Of a stretch of DNA of 64,000 nucleotides, positions 35,494 to 44,795 are shown piece by piece. Made by a program: the position numbers and the translations under genes. The notes beneath the pieces were generated by a model. The model searched no databases and was not told the origin of the DNA. It was given only the letters and a program-made list of their open reading frames with translations. Numbering within the stretch: position 1 is the first letter of the stretch; every line of letters starts with the position of its first letter. This DNA is from Acinetobacter sp. ANC 4558 (lineage in GTDB: Bacteria; Pseudomonadota; Gammaproteobacteria; Pseudomonadales; Moraxellaceae). Location: positions 363,442 through 427,441 of the forward strand of contig NZ_NEGH01000001.1 of assembly GCF_002135375.1 (NCBI RefSeq). Reading direction: 5' to 3'.

Positions 35494-37265
35494 AAACATT
35501 TTCTCAACTGCTAGGTGAGGATGTTGCTATTTTTCACCGTTATATTGGCTTAACAATTGTATATGCAATACTTTGTGGCTTAAGCATTGTTATGTTGGCA
35601 TTCATTTTAGCTCAATTGATGTTGGGGAATATGAGTGAAATTGTACTTTGGTTCAGCTTCTTATGTTTTTCAATCATATTGTGTTGGTATTTACGACGCA
35701 TTGTTGAGCAAATGGGCATTCGTGTTGGTCTTGTTGTTTTAGAGAATACGCGCTTACGTTTAGGGCATCATGTTGCAAGCTTACCCATTGGTTGGTTTTC
35801 GCAAAAAAACACAGCTCATTTTAATCATCTTGTTACACAAGGCATGATGTCTATTGCTCAACTGCCTGCACATGTTTTTACCCCTTTAATTACGAGTGCT
35901 ATTACCCTATCCGTTATCGTTATTGCATTGTTGTATATACAAGGTATTTTAGGCTTAATTGCATTGATAGCAACTTTTTTGGTCATGGTGATATTTAAGT
36001 TGACATCTAAAATTGCACAATCTACTGATGTGCAATATCAGCAAAGTTTCGCTGTTACAAGTCAACGCATGGTGGAGTTTGCACAAGCACAATCTGTTTT
36101 ACGTGCTTTTAATGGTCAAGGTAGTAGTACTCGTTTTATTGATAGAGCTGTGGATCAGCAACGTCATTTGAGTCTAAAACTTATTTTGATGTCTTCATTG
36201 TCAGCAGTATTGAATACATGGGCCATTCAAATCGTTTTTGCTGTATTGCTTATTGTGATCGTATTTTTAATCAATCTTCATACATCTGCTCAAATGTTAT
36301 TGACAGAAATCATCAGCATTACTGTTTTATTATTACTGATTAGTCGTTTTATTGATGCTTTGCTTGAAGTTGCAAGTTATAGCGAAGTTTTACGTAGTGC
36401 CGCTAGTCAAGTTGTGGCTGTACAAAATATTTTTCAAGTCAAAGCATTACCTGAAGTAGACGTTTCTAAAAAGCTGAATGGTGCGTCTATTGAATTTAAA
36501 AATGTAAGATTCCGTTATACCGAGAATGAGCAAGATGTATTAAATAATGTGAACTTACACATTGCATCAGGAAGTATGACCGCACTGATTGGGGCTTCTG
36601 GTTCAGGAAAAACCACTTTAACAAAATTAGTTTCTCGTTTTTTTGATGTCAATCAAGGGCAAATATTAATTGGTGGCGTTGATTTAAAACAACTACGTTC
36701 AGAACAACTCTCTGAACAAATTAGTCAAATCTTCCAAGATAATTATCTATTTTCAGGCACGATCGCTCAAAATATTCGGATGGGAAGAGAACATGCGACT
36801 GATGAGCAAGTTATGCAAGTTATTCAGCAAGCAGGCATTGTAGAAATGTTAACGCGACTTCCTGATGGTCTTGAAACAATGGTTGGCGAGGGTGGGGCTC
36901 GATTATCGGGCGGGGAGCGACAACGGATTACCATTGCACGTGCACTTTTGAAAGATACACCGATTTTATTGGTTGATGAGGCGACTGCTGCTTTAGATAC
37001 AGAAAATCAAGCGATTATTTGTGAACTGCTGAATCAGTTACGTGGTCAAAAAACAATATTAGTGATTGCCCATCAACTCTCCACCATTACAGCGGCAGAT
37101 CAAATTGTTGTATTAGAAAAAGGGCAAGTCGTTGAACAAGGTACACCAACACAATTACGTTTAATGCATGGGCACTATGCACGTTATTTGGAACTGGGGC
37201 AGACCGTTAAAGGATGGCGAATTGGGAAAAATATGCCTAGCAGCGAGCATCGTTCATGCCCATAG
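35487..37265 (+). CDS. ABC half-transporter, IrtB/YbtQ-type partner
   Basis: From ATG 35487 (MLKTFSQLL, with GGGAGA upstream and overlapping the previous stop) the protein has 592 residues. The layout repeats that of its neighbour: a six-helix membrane domain, then an ATPase domain with Walker A GASGSGKTT, signature LSGGERQR and Walker B ILLVDEAT. The overlap implies translational coupling and heterodimer formation with the upstream protein. It also overlaps the next gene by 10 nt, which ties the pair to the FecCD-type system. Confidence 0.82.
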   Translation: MLKTFSQLLGEDVAIFHRYIGLTIVYAILCGLSIVMLAFILAQLMLGNMSEIVLWFSFLCFSIILCWYLRRIVEQMGIRVGLVVLENTRLRLGHHVASLPIGWFSQKNTAHFNHLVTQGMMSIAQLPAHVFTPLITSAITLSVIVIALLYIQGILGLIALIATFLVMVIFKLTSKIAQSTDVQYQQSFAVTSQRMVEFAQAQSVLRAFNGQGSSTRFIDRAVDQQRHLSLKLILMSSLSAVLNTWAIQIVFAVLLIVIVFLINLHTSAQMLLTEIISITVLLLLISRFIDALLEVASYSEVLRSAASQVVAVQNIFQVKALPEVDVSKKLNGASIEFKNVRFRYTENEQDVLNNVNLHIASGSMTALIGASGSGKTTLTKLVSRFFDVNQGQILIGGVDLKQLRSEQLSEQISQIFQDNYLFSGTIAQNIRMGREHATDEQVMQVIQQAGIVEMLTRLPDGLETMVGEGGARLSGGERQRITIARALLKDTPILLVDEATAALDTENQAIICELLNQLRGQKTILVIAHQLSTITAADQIVVLEKGQVVEQGTPTQLRLMHGHYARYLELGQTVKGWRIGKNMPSSEHRSCP

Positions 37266-38197
37266 TCTTACTTTTTCTATTTTGTATTCTGTGCATTATT
37301 TCGTTGCTTCTAGGTGCTCAGCAAATTGTGTGGACAGATTTATTTTCGACATCCAGTGATGCTTGGCTGACACTGACCGCAAGTCGAATTCCTCGATTGG
37401 TCGCCATTATTTTAACAGGTGTTGGACTATCCGTATGTGGTGTAATTTTACAGCATATTGTTCGAAATCGTTTCGTTGAACCGGGTACCACTGGTGGTCT
37501 AGATGCAGCAAAACTTGGAATATTAGTCTCGTTAACGCTTATGCCAGCGGCAAGTGTGCTGAGTAAAATGTTATTTGCGATGCTTTTCTGTTTTCTTGCA
37601 AGCCTCATATATATTGTAATCATTCGCCGTATTCAATTTAGGAATACGGTATTGGTTCCAATCATTGGGTTAATGTATGGCGGTATATTAAGTGCCTTAG
37701 CGGAATTTTATGCATACCGTAATAATATTTTACAGAGTATGCAAGGCTGGCTGATGGGCGATTTCTCTCGAATTGTCCAAGGTCACTATGAAATCATATA
37801 TCTCATTCTTCCTATTGTCGTGTTGACCTATATTTTTGCACATCGCTTTACTGTACTTGGCATGGGAGCAGAAATGGCTTCAAGTCTAGGATTGGGATAT
37901 GCAAGTATGGCAACAATTGGCTTGATATTAGTTGCAATCACTGTTGCAGCAACAGTCATCACGGTGGGCGCTATTCCTTTTGTTGGGCTGGTTATTCCAA
38001 ATTTAGTTGCTTTAATGTATGGCGAAAATTTGGCAAAAACCTTACCGATCGTGGCTTTGGCTGGTGCCTCTTTATTACTCATTTGCGACATTATCGGGCG
38101 TTCTATACTTTATCCATTTGAAGTACCCATTGGTTTGACCGCAGGCGGAATTGGTGGCGTTTTATTCCTCATAATGATTCTTAGAGGGCTTCGATAG
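37256..38197 (+). CDS. FecCD-family siderophore ABC permease, first subunit
   Basis: This 313-residue, roughly nine-helix permease has FecCD-family motifs: R-I-P-R-L-V-A-I-I-L-T-G near residue 43, a loop G-A-x-x-F-V-G-L-V-I-P-N near residue 245, and a glycine-rich end. The gene order from here (permease, permease, ATPase, binding protein, receptor) is the same as bauDCEBA for acinetobactin uptake, and related to YclNOPQ and FatDC. It overlaps both neighbours. It transports the ferric siderophore across the inner membrane with the products of the next three genes. Confidence 0.88.
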   Translation: MPIVLLFLFCILCIISLLLGAQQIVWTDLFSTSSDAWLTLTASRIPRLVAIILTGVGLSVCGVILQHIVRNRFVEPGTTGGLDAAKLGILVSLTLMPAASVLSKMLFAMLFCFLASLIYIVIIRRIQFRNTVLVPIIGLMYGGILSALAEFYAYRNNILQSMQGWLMGDFSRIVQGHYEIIYLILPIVVLTYIFAHRFTVLGMGAEMASSLGLGYASMATIGLILVAITVAATVITVGAIPFVGLVIPNLVALMYGENLAKTLPIVALAGASLLLICDIIGRSILYPFEVPIGLTAGGIGGVLFLIMILRGLR

Positions 38198-39144
38198 TGA
38201 GCAAATTGAAGCAATGGGTGATGGTGCTCAGTGTAATTTTTCTAGCCATATTATTTATATTTTTCAATGCAGGATTAGATTTTAATTACGTCATTCCACA
38301 GCGTTTAATTCGACTCGCCACAATTATTCTGGGTGGAATTTGTATTGCATTTTCTTCAATTATTTTTCAGACGCTGGTCAGCAATCGTATTTTGACGCCT
38401 TCTATTATGGGATATGAAGCAGTTTATTTACTGTGGCAGGTCATGTTGTTATTTATCTTTGGAACCTATGGATTGTCATGGCTCGGTTTAAATGGCAACT
38501 TTTTTGTTTCAATTTTATTGATGCTTTTTTATTCATGGGCAATTCACCGATGGTTGTTAACTCGTCATCGCCATGACGTATTTCAACTTCTCCTATTTGG
38601 CTTAGTTTTAACCATGGTGATTAGTGCCGTCACTCAGTTCATTCAGTTAAAAATAAGCCCAGGTGAGTTTTCAATATTTCAGGGATTAAGTTATGCATCA
38701 TTTAATCGCTCTCAGTCTGAAACCTTAATTTATGCAGTGATTATGGTTGCAATTGTGCTTTGGATATTGAGGAAAAAAAGAGCAGTTTTAGATGTGATGG
38801 TTTTGGGCAGAGAACAAGCGATGTCATTAGGAGTCGATCATCATCAATATGTCAAATTCTTCCTTGCCATCATTGCAATACTGGTTGCAATTTCAACGAG
38901 TTTAATTGGTCCTACAGCGTTCATGGGCGTATTTATTGCCAATATTGCCTATGCACTTGCTGGCAATCATCAACATAAATTTACGTTACCCATCGGCTGT
39001 GGTGTTGCAATTGCCATATTTCTGATTGCTCAAATTTTAGTTGAGCATGTTTTTAATTACAAAACGACAGTCAGTATTTTAGTCAATTTAGTCTGCGGTA
39101 TTTATTTCCTTGTCCTAACAGTTCGTGCTAGAGGTGTTTCATGA
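38197..39144 (+). CDS. FecCD-family siderophore ABC permease, second subunit
   Basis: This 315-residue permease starts at GTG 38197, whose G is the last base of the previous TAG, and overlaps the next gene by 4 nt (ATGA). It has the R-L-I-R-L-A-T-I-I-L-G-G entry, long hydrophobic helices and the G-P-T-A-F-M-G-V-F-I-A-N-I loop that contacts the ATPase. It pairs with the preceding permease as in BauD/BauC or YclN/YclO systems. Confidence 0.87.
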   Translation: MSKLKQWVMVLSVIFLAILFIFFNAGLDFNYVIPQRLIRLATIILGGICIAFSSIIFQTLVSNRILTPSIMGYEAVYLLWQVMLLFIFGTYGLSWLGLNGNFFVSILLMLFYSWAIHRWLLTRHRHDVFQLLLFGLVLTMVISAVTQFIQLKISPGEFSIFQGLSYASFNRSQSETLIYAVIMVAIVLWILRKKRAVLDVMVLGREQAMSLGVDHHQYVKFFLAIIAILVAISTSLIGPTAFMGVFIANIAYALAGNHQHKFTLPIGCGVAIAIFLIAQILVEHVFNYKTTVSILVNLVCGIYFLVLTVRARGVS

Positions 39145-39911
39145 TTACTGTGCGAAATATCCATAAATCGTATGGTGTTAAAAATATACTTTCAGATATC
39201 AATATTCAGTTTCCAGAAAAACAGGTGATATCACTCATTGGACCAAATGGTGCAGGAAAATCTACTTTATTGATGATGATGGCACATTTATCGATGCCAG
39301 ATCAGGGAGAAATTTTATTCGATCAAAAAAATATTGCAGATATTCGCACGGCTGAATATGCCAAATATGTGGCAACGCTACGTCAATCTCCAAATTTTAA
39401 TTTACGAATGACGGTTGAAGAGTTGATTTCTTTTGGTCGATTTCCCTACAGCAATGGTTCGTTAACAGCCAATGATTATCAAATAATTGATGATGCAATT
39501 CAGTTTTTGGACTTAGACGCATTACGTAAATCTTATATTGATGAGTTAAGCGGTGGTCAACGGCAGATGGCTTTTTTGGCAATGACAATTGCCCAGCAGA
39601 CAAAGATACTTTTATTAGATGAACCTTTAAATAACCTAGATATGAAACATGCGGTTCAAATCATGCGTGCATTACGTCGCTTATGCGATGAACAAGGAAG
39701 AACCATCATTCTTGTCATTCATGATATTAATTTTGCTGCAAATTATTCTGATCATATTGTGGCACTGAAACATGGAAAACTTCATTTTAGTGGGCCCGTA
39801 AAAGAAGTTATTACTGCACAGTATCTAGATGATTTATATGAGCTTGATTTTGAAATTACTCACAGCGAACGAGGCTGTATGTGCAATTACTTCAATTCAA
39901 CAGGAGTTTGA
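39141..39911 (+). CDS. Siderophore ABC transporter ATP-binding protein
   Basis: This 256-residue ATPase of the FecE/BtuD/YclP type has Walker A GPNGAGKST near residue 34, signature LSGGQRQM, Walker B ILLLDEP and the switch histidine in VIHDIN. The C-terminus ends with the odd cysteine-containing segment ERGCMCNYF. It overlaps the upstream permease by ATGA and precedes the binding-protein gene by 6 bp. It powers the FecCD-type permease pair. Confidence 0.9.
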   Translation: MITVRNIHKSYGVKNILSDINIQFPEKQVISLIGPNGAGKSTLLMMMAHLSMPDQGEILFDQKNIADIRTAEYAKYVATLRQSPNFNLRMTVEELISFGRFPYSNGSLTANDYQIIDDAIQFLDLDALRKSYIDELSGGQRQMAFLAMTIAQQTKILLLDEPLNNLDMKHAVQIMRALRRLCDEQGRTIILVIHDINFAANYSDHIVALKHGKLHFSGPVKEVITAQYLDDLYELDFEITHSERGCMCNYFNSTGV

Positions 39912-39917
39912 ATACGC

Positions 39918-40883
39918 ATGAATTGGAATCGTAAATCTTGGATGCTAGCGTTGCTGACGACAGTCATATTAGCAGGATGTGAAAAAAAATCTGCCGATGC
40001 TACACAGACACTTGAGAAGTTAGAAACTCCCATCACGGTCAAGCATGAACTTGGGGTGACCATGATTAATTATCATCCTCAAAGAGCTGCTGTGCTTGAT
40101 ATGAATGAGGCTGACTTCCTCGACCAACTGAATGTTCCAATTGTCGGTATGCCCAAAGATTATGTTCCGCATTTTTTAAAAAAATATAAAGAGGATAAAA
40201 ATGTTCAAGATTTGGGTTCAATTGTTCAGCCAAATATGGAAAGGATTTATGCCTTAAAACCAGACATTATTTTGATGACACCACTCCAAGCGAATCAGTA
40301 TCAAGCTCTGAGTGCAATTTCACCGACTGTGCACTATGACATTAATTTTAATAATAGTCAGCATCATCATATCGAGATGATAAAAGCACATTTAATGACA
40401 TTAGGACAAATTTTTAATCGACAAGAATTAGCAAATCAAAAAGTCAAAGCATTGGATGAAAAACTAGAAGAAGTACGAAAAGTAACAGCAAATCGTCCTG
40501 AAAAAGCATTGGTGGTTTTACATAATAATGGTGCTTTTAGTAATTTTGGAATTCAATCACGTTACGGCTTTATTTTTAATGCATTAGGTGTAAAGCCTGC
40601 AAGTACTGTAATTGATAAAAGCTTGCATGGGCAACCGATTTCTAGTGAATTTATTAAACAAGCAGATCCAGATATTTTATATATCGTAGATCGTACAGCG
40701 GTCATGGAGCATCGTCCAACAATCAATGCTGAACGGATGAGTAACCCTTTACTGCGTCAAACCAAAGCTTGGAAAAATGGGAAAGTTATTTTTGTCGATG
40801 CAGATGCTTGGTATACCACTGCAGCAAGTCCAACATCTATGCATATTTTGATTGATGACATCATTAAGGGGTACCAGCTATGA
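39918..40883 (+). CDS. Siderophore-binding periplasmic lipoprotein (FatB/CeuE/BauB-like)
   Basis: This 321-residue protein has a lipoprotein signal (lipobox LAGC, lipidated cysteine near residue 21) and a type 3 periplasmic binding fold of the FatB/YclQ/CeuE group, with the long connecting helix and motifs R-A-A-V-L-D-M-N-E-A-D, L-K-P-D-I-I-L and Q-A-D-P-D-I-L-Y. Relatives bind catecholate or mixed siderophores such as petrobactin, anguibactin or acinetobactin. The ligand here cannot be stated from sequence. Confidence 0.86.
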   Translation: MNWNRKSWMLALLTTVILAGCEKKSADATQTLEKLETPITVKHELGVTMINYHPQRAAVLDMNEADFLDQLNVPIVGMPKDYVPHFLKKYKEDKNVQDLGSIVQPNMERIYALKPDIILMTPLQANQYQALSAISPTVHYDINFNNSQHHHIEMIKAHLMTLGQIFNRQELANQKVKALDEKLEEVRKVTANRPEKALVVLHNNGAFSNFGIQSRYGFIFNALGVKPASTVIDKSLHGQPISSEFIKQADPDILYIVDRTAVMEHRPTINAERMSNPLLRQTKAWKNGKVIFVDADAWYTTAASPTSMHILIDDIIKGYQL

Positions 40884-41023
40884 ATTAGGTCTTTATACGA
40901 TAAATTTATAGCCAGATAAACTCTAGCCAAAACCAATACCCGAAGCAAGTTAGAACAGCATACTTTTCAATAAAAAAAGTGTGGTAGGGAAACTTGTGCC
41001 TAAAAATGAAAGGAAATTTGCAA

Positions 41024-43261
41024 ATGAAACATAATCCCCCACTTTTTCAGTACGCTTTGAAGCGTTCACTTAAAAAATCAACGCCACAATTTAAATTGAA
41101 AAAATTATTTTTTGCTCAAATGCTCTTTGGTTTAGGATTAACGACATTCATTCCTTTATCAAAAATTAATGCACAAACAATAGATGTGTCCTCATCGAAT
41201 CAAGAAGCTTTACAAAATTTACCAGTCATCCGTTTACAAGCCGTAAATGAAAAAAATAGTGTTTTAGAGGGTCAGATTTCTTCACACAATAGATTAGGTT
41301 TTTTAGGTGAAAAAGACTTTTTAGAAACACCATTTAGCACGATCGGATATACAGAACAATATATTGAAAATCAGCAAGCAAAAGATATTACTGATGTTAT
41401 TGCTAAAACTGATCCAGCTGTATTTACCAATGGTGCGAGTGGGGGCTGGGCAGAAAATTTCTATATTCGTGGTTTTGCATCAAGTCCAAGTGATATGTCG
41501 ATGAATGGTTTGTTTGGCATGACACCATTTTACCGAACATCACCAGAAATGTTCGAACGTATCGATGTCTTAAAAGGACCCTCTGCATTGCTCAATGGTA
41601 TGCCACCCGCAGGATCGGTAGGGGGGACAATCAACTTAGTTACCAAACGTGCTAGCAACACGCCAATTAATCGTTTGACAACCACATATATGTCAGATTC
41701 ACAGTTTGGTGGTCATCTCGATATAGGACGTCGTTTTGGTCAAAATAAAGAGTTTGGGGTACGATTGAACACGGTGTATCGTGATGGAACAGGCGCAATT
41801 AAACATCAAAATAAAAAAACCGAATTATTCTCTCTAGGGGTAGATTGGCGTGGTGAAAAAGCACGTATTTCAGCTGATGTATATGCTGCTGAAGATCGAG
41901 TAGATGGTGTGACACGTGGAATTAACTTGTCCCCTGGCATTACAATTCCTAAGCCGCCAAAACCAAATACATTATTGAATCCCGACTGGTCGTTTGTTGA
42001 AACAAAGGACAAAGGCGCAATGGTCCGTGCCGAGTACGATTTTAATGATCAACTGATGACATATATCACTTACGGGCAGAGTAAAACCAACTATAAATAT
42101 AATGGTGCGATGTCTGCGACACTCCTCGATCAGCATGGAAAGCTAAATACTACAATTGGTCAGTTAGCATTTGATCTTGAAAAAAAATCTGCTGATATTG
42201 GGATAAAGGGAGAACTTGATACAGGCGTTATCAGTCATCAATGGGTTGCAAATGCAACTTACTATGAACATCATCAAAATGATTATGGGGTACGAACTGT
42301 AGCGGGTGCAAATTGGCCGACCAATATTTATAATCCTGTTTGGGGACAACCTGTTCCATTTAATACACCTTTTATTTCTAAAACAACATCACATTTAAGC
42401 AGTTATGGTCTCGCAGATACCTTATCTTTTGCGCAAGATAAAGTGCAATTAACATTCGGGATACGACATCAAAATGTGATAAGTAAAGCTTTTTATCCTA
42501 AAACAGATACTCGACCTCCTTCTCGTTCTCGTTATGATAAAAGTGCAATCACACCTGGTGCTGCAATATTGTTTAGATTGACAGATAATGTTTCATTATA
42601 TGCCAATTATATTGAGGGTCTAAGTCAAGGTACTACAGCACCATCTAATGCAGAAAATAATGGGGAGATTTTTACGCCTTTTAAAACAAAACAAAAAGAG
42701 TTAGGTATTAAAGTTGAATTTAGTAAATTTGCAAATGGGTTAAATATTTTTGAAATTGAGAAACCAAGTAGTTATCTCGATCCTGTTACAAATGTTTTTT
42801 CAGCAGACGGCAAACAACGAAATAGAGGTATTGAATGGAGCTTTTTTGGAAAACCAATAGAATATGTTCGCATACTCGGGGGTATTGCATATATTGATCC
42901 AAAATTAACGAAAACAGCAGGCGGGAAAAATCAAGGAAATACAGCGACTGGTGTTGCAAAGCAACAGGCTAAACTGGGAGTGGAGTGGGATATTTCGCAA
43001 TTACATGGTTTAACTTTAACAGGAAATATCACAGCAGTTTCAAAGCAATATATTAATCAAGAAAATACCTTATATGCTTCTGGTCGAACGCTTTATGATT
43101 TAGGCGCACGTTATAAGTCAAATGTTTTAAGTTATCCTGTTGTAATCCGTACAACGATTAATAATGTGACTAATAAAGCATATTGGGGCATGCCACAATT
43201 ATCTAATTTAGCGTTGGGAGCACCTCGAACTTATATGCTTTCAGCATCAATTGATTTTTAA
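41024..43261 (+). CDS. TonB-dependent siderophore receptor
   Basis: ATG 41024 gives 745 residues and has AAAGGA upstream; a longer TTG start is less likely. The protein has a long N-terminal signal region ending near INA-QTID. A plug domain follows (I-T-D-V-I-A-K-T-D, F-Y-I-R-G-F, R-I-D-V-L-K-G-P-S-A-L-L-N-G, G-G-T-I-N-L-V-T-K-R-A). The 22-strand barrel ends in a terminal phenylalanine (S-I-D-F). The plug resembles the ferrichrome/coprogen-type receptors (FcuA-like) as much as catecholate ones. It is about 140 bp after the binding-protein gene and closes the uptake operon. Confidence 0.9.
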   Translation: MKHNPPLFQYALKRSLKKSTPQFKLKKLFFAQMLFGLGLTTFIPLSKINAQTIDVSSSNQEALQNLPVIRLQAVNEKNSVLEGQISSHNRLGFLGEKDFLETPFSTIGYTEQYIENQQAKDITDVIAKTDPAVFTNGASGGWAENFYIRGFASSPSDMSMNGLFGMTPFYRTSPEMFERIDVLKGPSALLNGMPPAGSVGGTINLVTKRASNTPINRLTTTYMSDSQFGGHLDIGRRFGQNKEFGVRLNTVYRDGTGAIKHQNKKTELFSLGVDWRGEKARISADVYAAEDRVDGVTRGINLSPGITIPKPPKPNTLLNPDWSFVETKDKGAMVRAEYDFNDQLMTYITYGQSKTNYKYNGAMSATLLDQHGKLNTTIGQLAFDLEKKSADIGIKGELDTGVISHQWVANATYYEHHQNDYGVRTVAGANWPTNIYNPVWGQPVPFNTPFISKTTSHLSSYGLADTLSFAQDKVQLTFGIRHQNVISKAFYPKTDTRPPSRSRYDKSAITPGAAILFRLTDNVSLYANYIEGLSQGTTAPSNAENNGEIFTPFKTKQKELGIKVEFSKFANGLNIFEIEKPSSYLDPVTNVFSADGKQRNRGIEWSFFGKPIEYVRILGGIAYIDPKLTKTAGGKNQGNTATGVAKQQAKLGVEWDISQLHGLTLTGNITAVSKQYINQENTLYASGRTLYDLGARYKSNVLSYPVVIRTTINNVTNKAYWGMPQLSNLALGAPRTYMLSASIDF

Positions 43262-43276
43262 TAGTAATATTCTTAT

Positions 43277-43305
43277 AGAAAGCTCATTCTTCTGAAGAGC
43301 TTTCT
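43277..43305 (+). terminator. Terminator of the siderophore operon
   Basis: AGAAAGCTC (43277-43285) pairs with GAGCTTTCT (43297-43305) in a 9-bp stem, followed by ATTTCTATTT. It lies 16 bp after the receptor stop codon. Confidence 0.78.
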
Positions 43306-43430
43306 ATTTCTATTTATGGTTAAATGCCATGTGCCTTTATTTATGCGGGTTTTGCTCAAAGATCTTCTGTTTAAGAGTAATGGGATATATTAGACTGGAC
43401 TGCCGCCAATAAAAACGTTTAGGTAATAAA

Positions 43431-43628
43431 ATGAAATATTTAATACTTTTATTGAGTCTAGTAATTTCTGGTTGTAATGCTTCAGATAAAAAAGATATTG
43501 ACTTGTTTGTTGAAGATAATTTTAAAACGCTTTTAGAGGATGATAGGGAGATTATTCTTACTTCAAATGAAAATATAGCTTTTCCTGTTAAAGAGGTAAT
43601 TTTTAATAAAGTTTTATTAAAATTATGA
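43431..43628 (+). CDS. Small hypothetical lipoprotein (possibly truncated)
   Basis: The 65-residue product begins with a convincing lipoprotein signal (MKYLILLLSLVISGC, lipidated cysteine 15) and an AGGTAA site lies upstream. I do not recognise the mature part, which is rich in D, E and K. Its TGA stop overlaps the ATG of a second short frame (ATGA), so either two tiny genes are coupled or one longer gene has frame-shifted. It marks the start of an accessory, decaying region. Confidence 0.5.
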   Translation: MKYLILLLSLVISGCNASDKKDIDLFVEDNFKTLLEDDREIILTSNENIAFPVKEVIFNKVLLKL

Positions 43629-43753
43629 TAGCAAAAAGCTTTTTAGAAGATAATGAAAGTAATTGGATTGATGGTGTGAATAGAGATGCTTTAAGTTATG
43701 AAAATTTAGATACTTTGAAGTTTAGACTAAAGCTTTGTAAAATAACAAAATGA
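43625..43753 (+). CDS. Short hypothetical ORF overlapping the small lipoprotein gene
   Basis: This 42-residue frame starts in the ATGA overlap and has a protein-like composition (S-F-L-E-D-N-E-S-N-W-I-D-G-V-N). It may be the displaced C-terminal part of the upstream lipoprotein. No family is recognised. Confidence 0.3.
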   Translation: MIAKSFLEDNESNWIDGVNRDALSYENLDTLKFRLKLCKITK

Positions 43754-44057
43754 GTTCTTAATAAAAATATTGTAAATGGTGCTTTGAAACATGATCATAA
43801 ATCTAAAATAAAAACGCATTAATTTTTTCTATGCATCTTAGTAAGATAAAGTTCTTCATACGACCTAATTTTTTGTAATTCAGCATTACAGTCAGGGGAT
43901 TACATCATTGATAGTTGATGCTGAAGAAAAATAAAATACGAATCGTATCGTTTTAATATAAAAGTAAGTTAAATCCTTTAAATTGCCAATTAGAAATAAT
44001 AAGCTCTACTATTTGTATGTAGTGCCATACAATTAATTAATCATAGGCGTTAATTTC
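43754..44057. other. Promoter-like region with two dyads upstream of the tetR pseudogene
   Basis: No gene is seen. Two inverted repeats stand out: ATACGA-A-TCGTAT (43936-43948) and GTATG-tagtgc-CATAC (44015-44030). The second lies 28 bp before the pseudogene's start codon, where TetR-type autoregulatory operators usually sit. Confidence 0.4.
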
Positions 44058-44724
44058 ATGAATACTGCTGCATCTTTACCAGACGGCCCTGGTCGCAAAC
44101 GGAGTGAAGCATCCCGTAAAGCAATCCTTGAAGCGACTTATGAGTTGCTGAAATCAATAGGTTTTCATCAAATGTCTATTGAAGGAGTTGCAGCCAAGGC
44201 TGGTGTTGGTTTACCGTTGGTGGACTAGTAAGGGAGTGCTTGCTGTTGAAGCTTTTATGGATGCAGTCAATTCCTCCATAGCATTTCATGAAACTGGATC
44301 GGCTCTTATGGATATTGAGCAGCAATTGAATAATCTAGCACAAGTTTATAGAGGTCGAACAGGGGAAATTCTGACCGAGATGATTGGTTTTAGTCAATGT
44401 GATTTAGAAATGAGAGATGCTTTTTATTTAGGTTATTTTAAGCCTAGGAGGGATGCAGCTAAAGTTGCGTTACAGCGTGGGATTGATAAAGGGGAGTTTC
44501 GTTCAGATCTTGATTTGGAAGCATTGATAGATTCGCTATATGGACCAATGATTTCTAGAATGTTGACGGGTGCTTTTCCGATTGATGATAATTTTATAAA
44601 GCAGATGAGAAAAGTAGTTTTTGAAGGTATTGTTTGTAAAAGCTGTAAAAGCTGTAAAAGCTGTAAAAGCATATATAAAGTATTTATTAAAATATTGAAA
44701 AATAGATATTTAATTTACAAATAA
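44058..44724 (+). pseudogene. TetR-family regulator, disrupted by a small deletion
   Basis: From ATG 44058 the frame encodes a normal TetR N-terminus (G-R-K-R-S-E-A-S-R-K-A-I-L-E-A-T-Y-E-L-L) up to A-G-V-G near 44210, then runs out at TAG 44226-44228. The second frame resumes at Y-R-W-W-T-S-K and continues through a complete ligand domain. Family members read G-V-G-K-T-T-x-Y-R-W-W, so about 10 bp encoding K-T-T-x are missing right in the recognition helix. The C-terminus is also odd, ending in a C-K-S tandem repeat. The reconstructed protein would be about 220 residues. Confidence 0.85.
44635..44670 (+). repeat. Four perfect copies of a 9-bp tandem repeat
   Basis: TGTAAAAGC is repeated four times head to tail within the 3' end of the tetR pseudogene, encoding a C-K-S repeat in the resumed frame. 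Replication slippage is the likely cause. Confidence 0.95.
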
Positions 44725-44795
44725 GAAATATTATTCAATAACCATCACAATATGTGGTAAATACTGAACATTATTAAAATTTTATACATATAATT

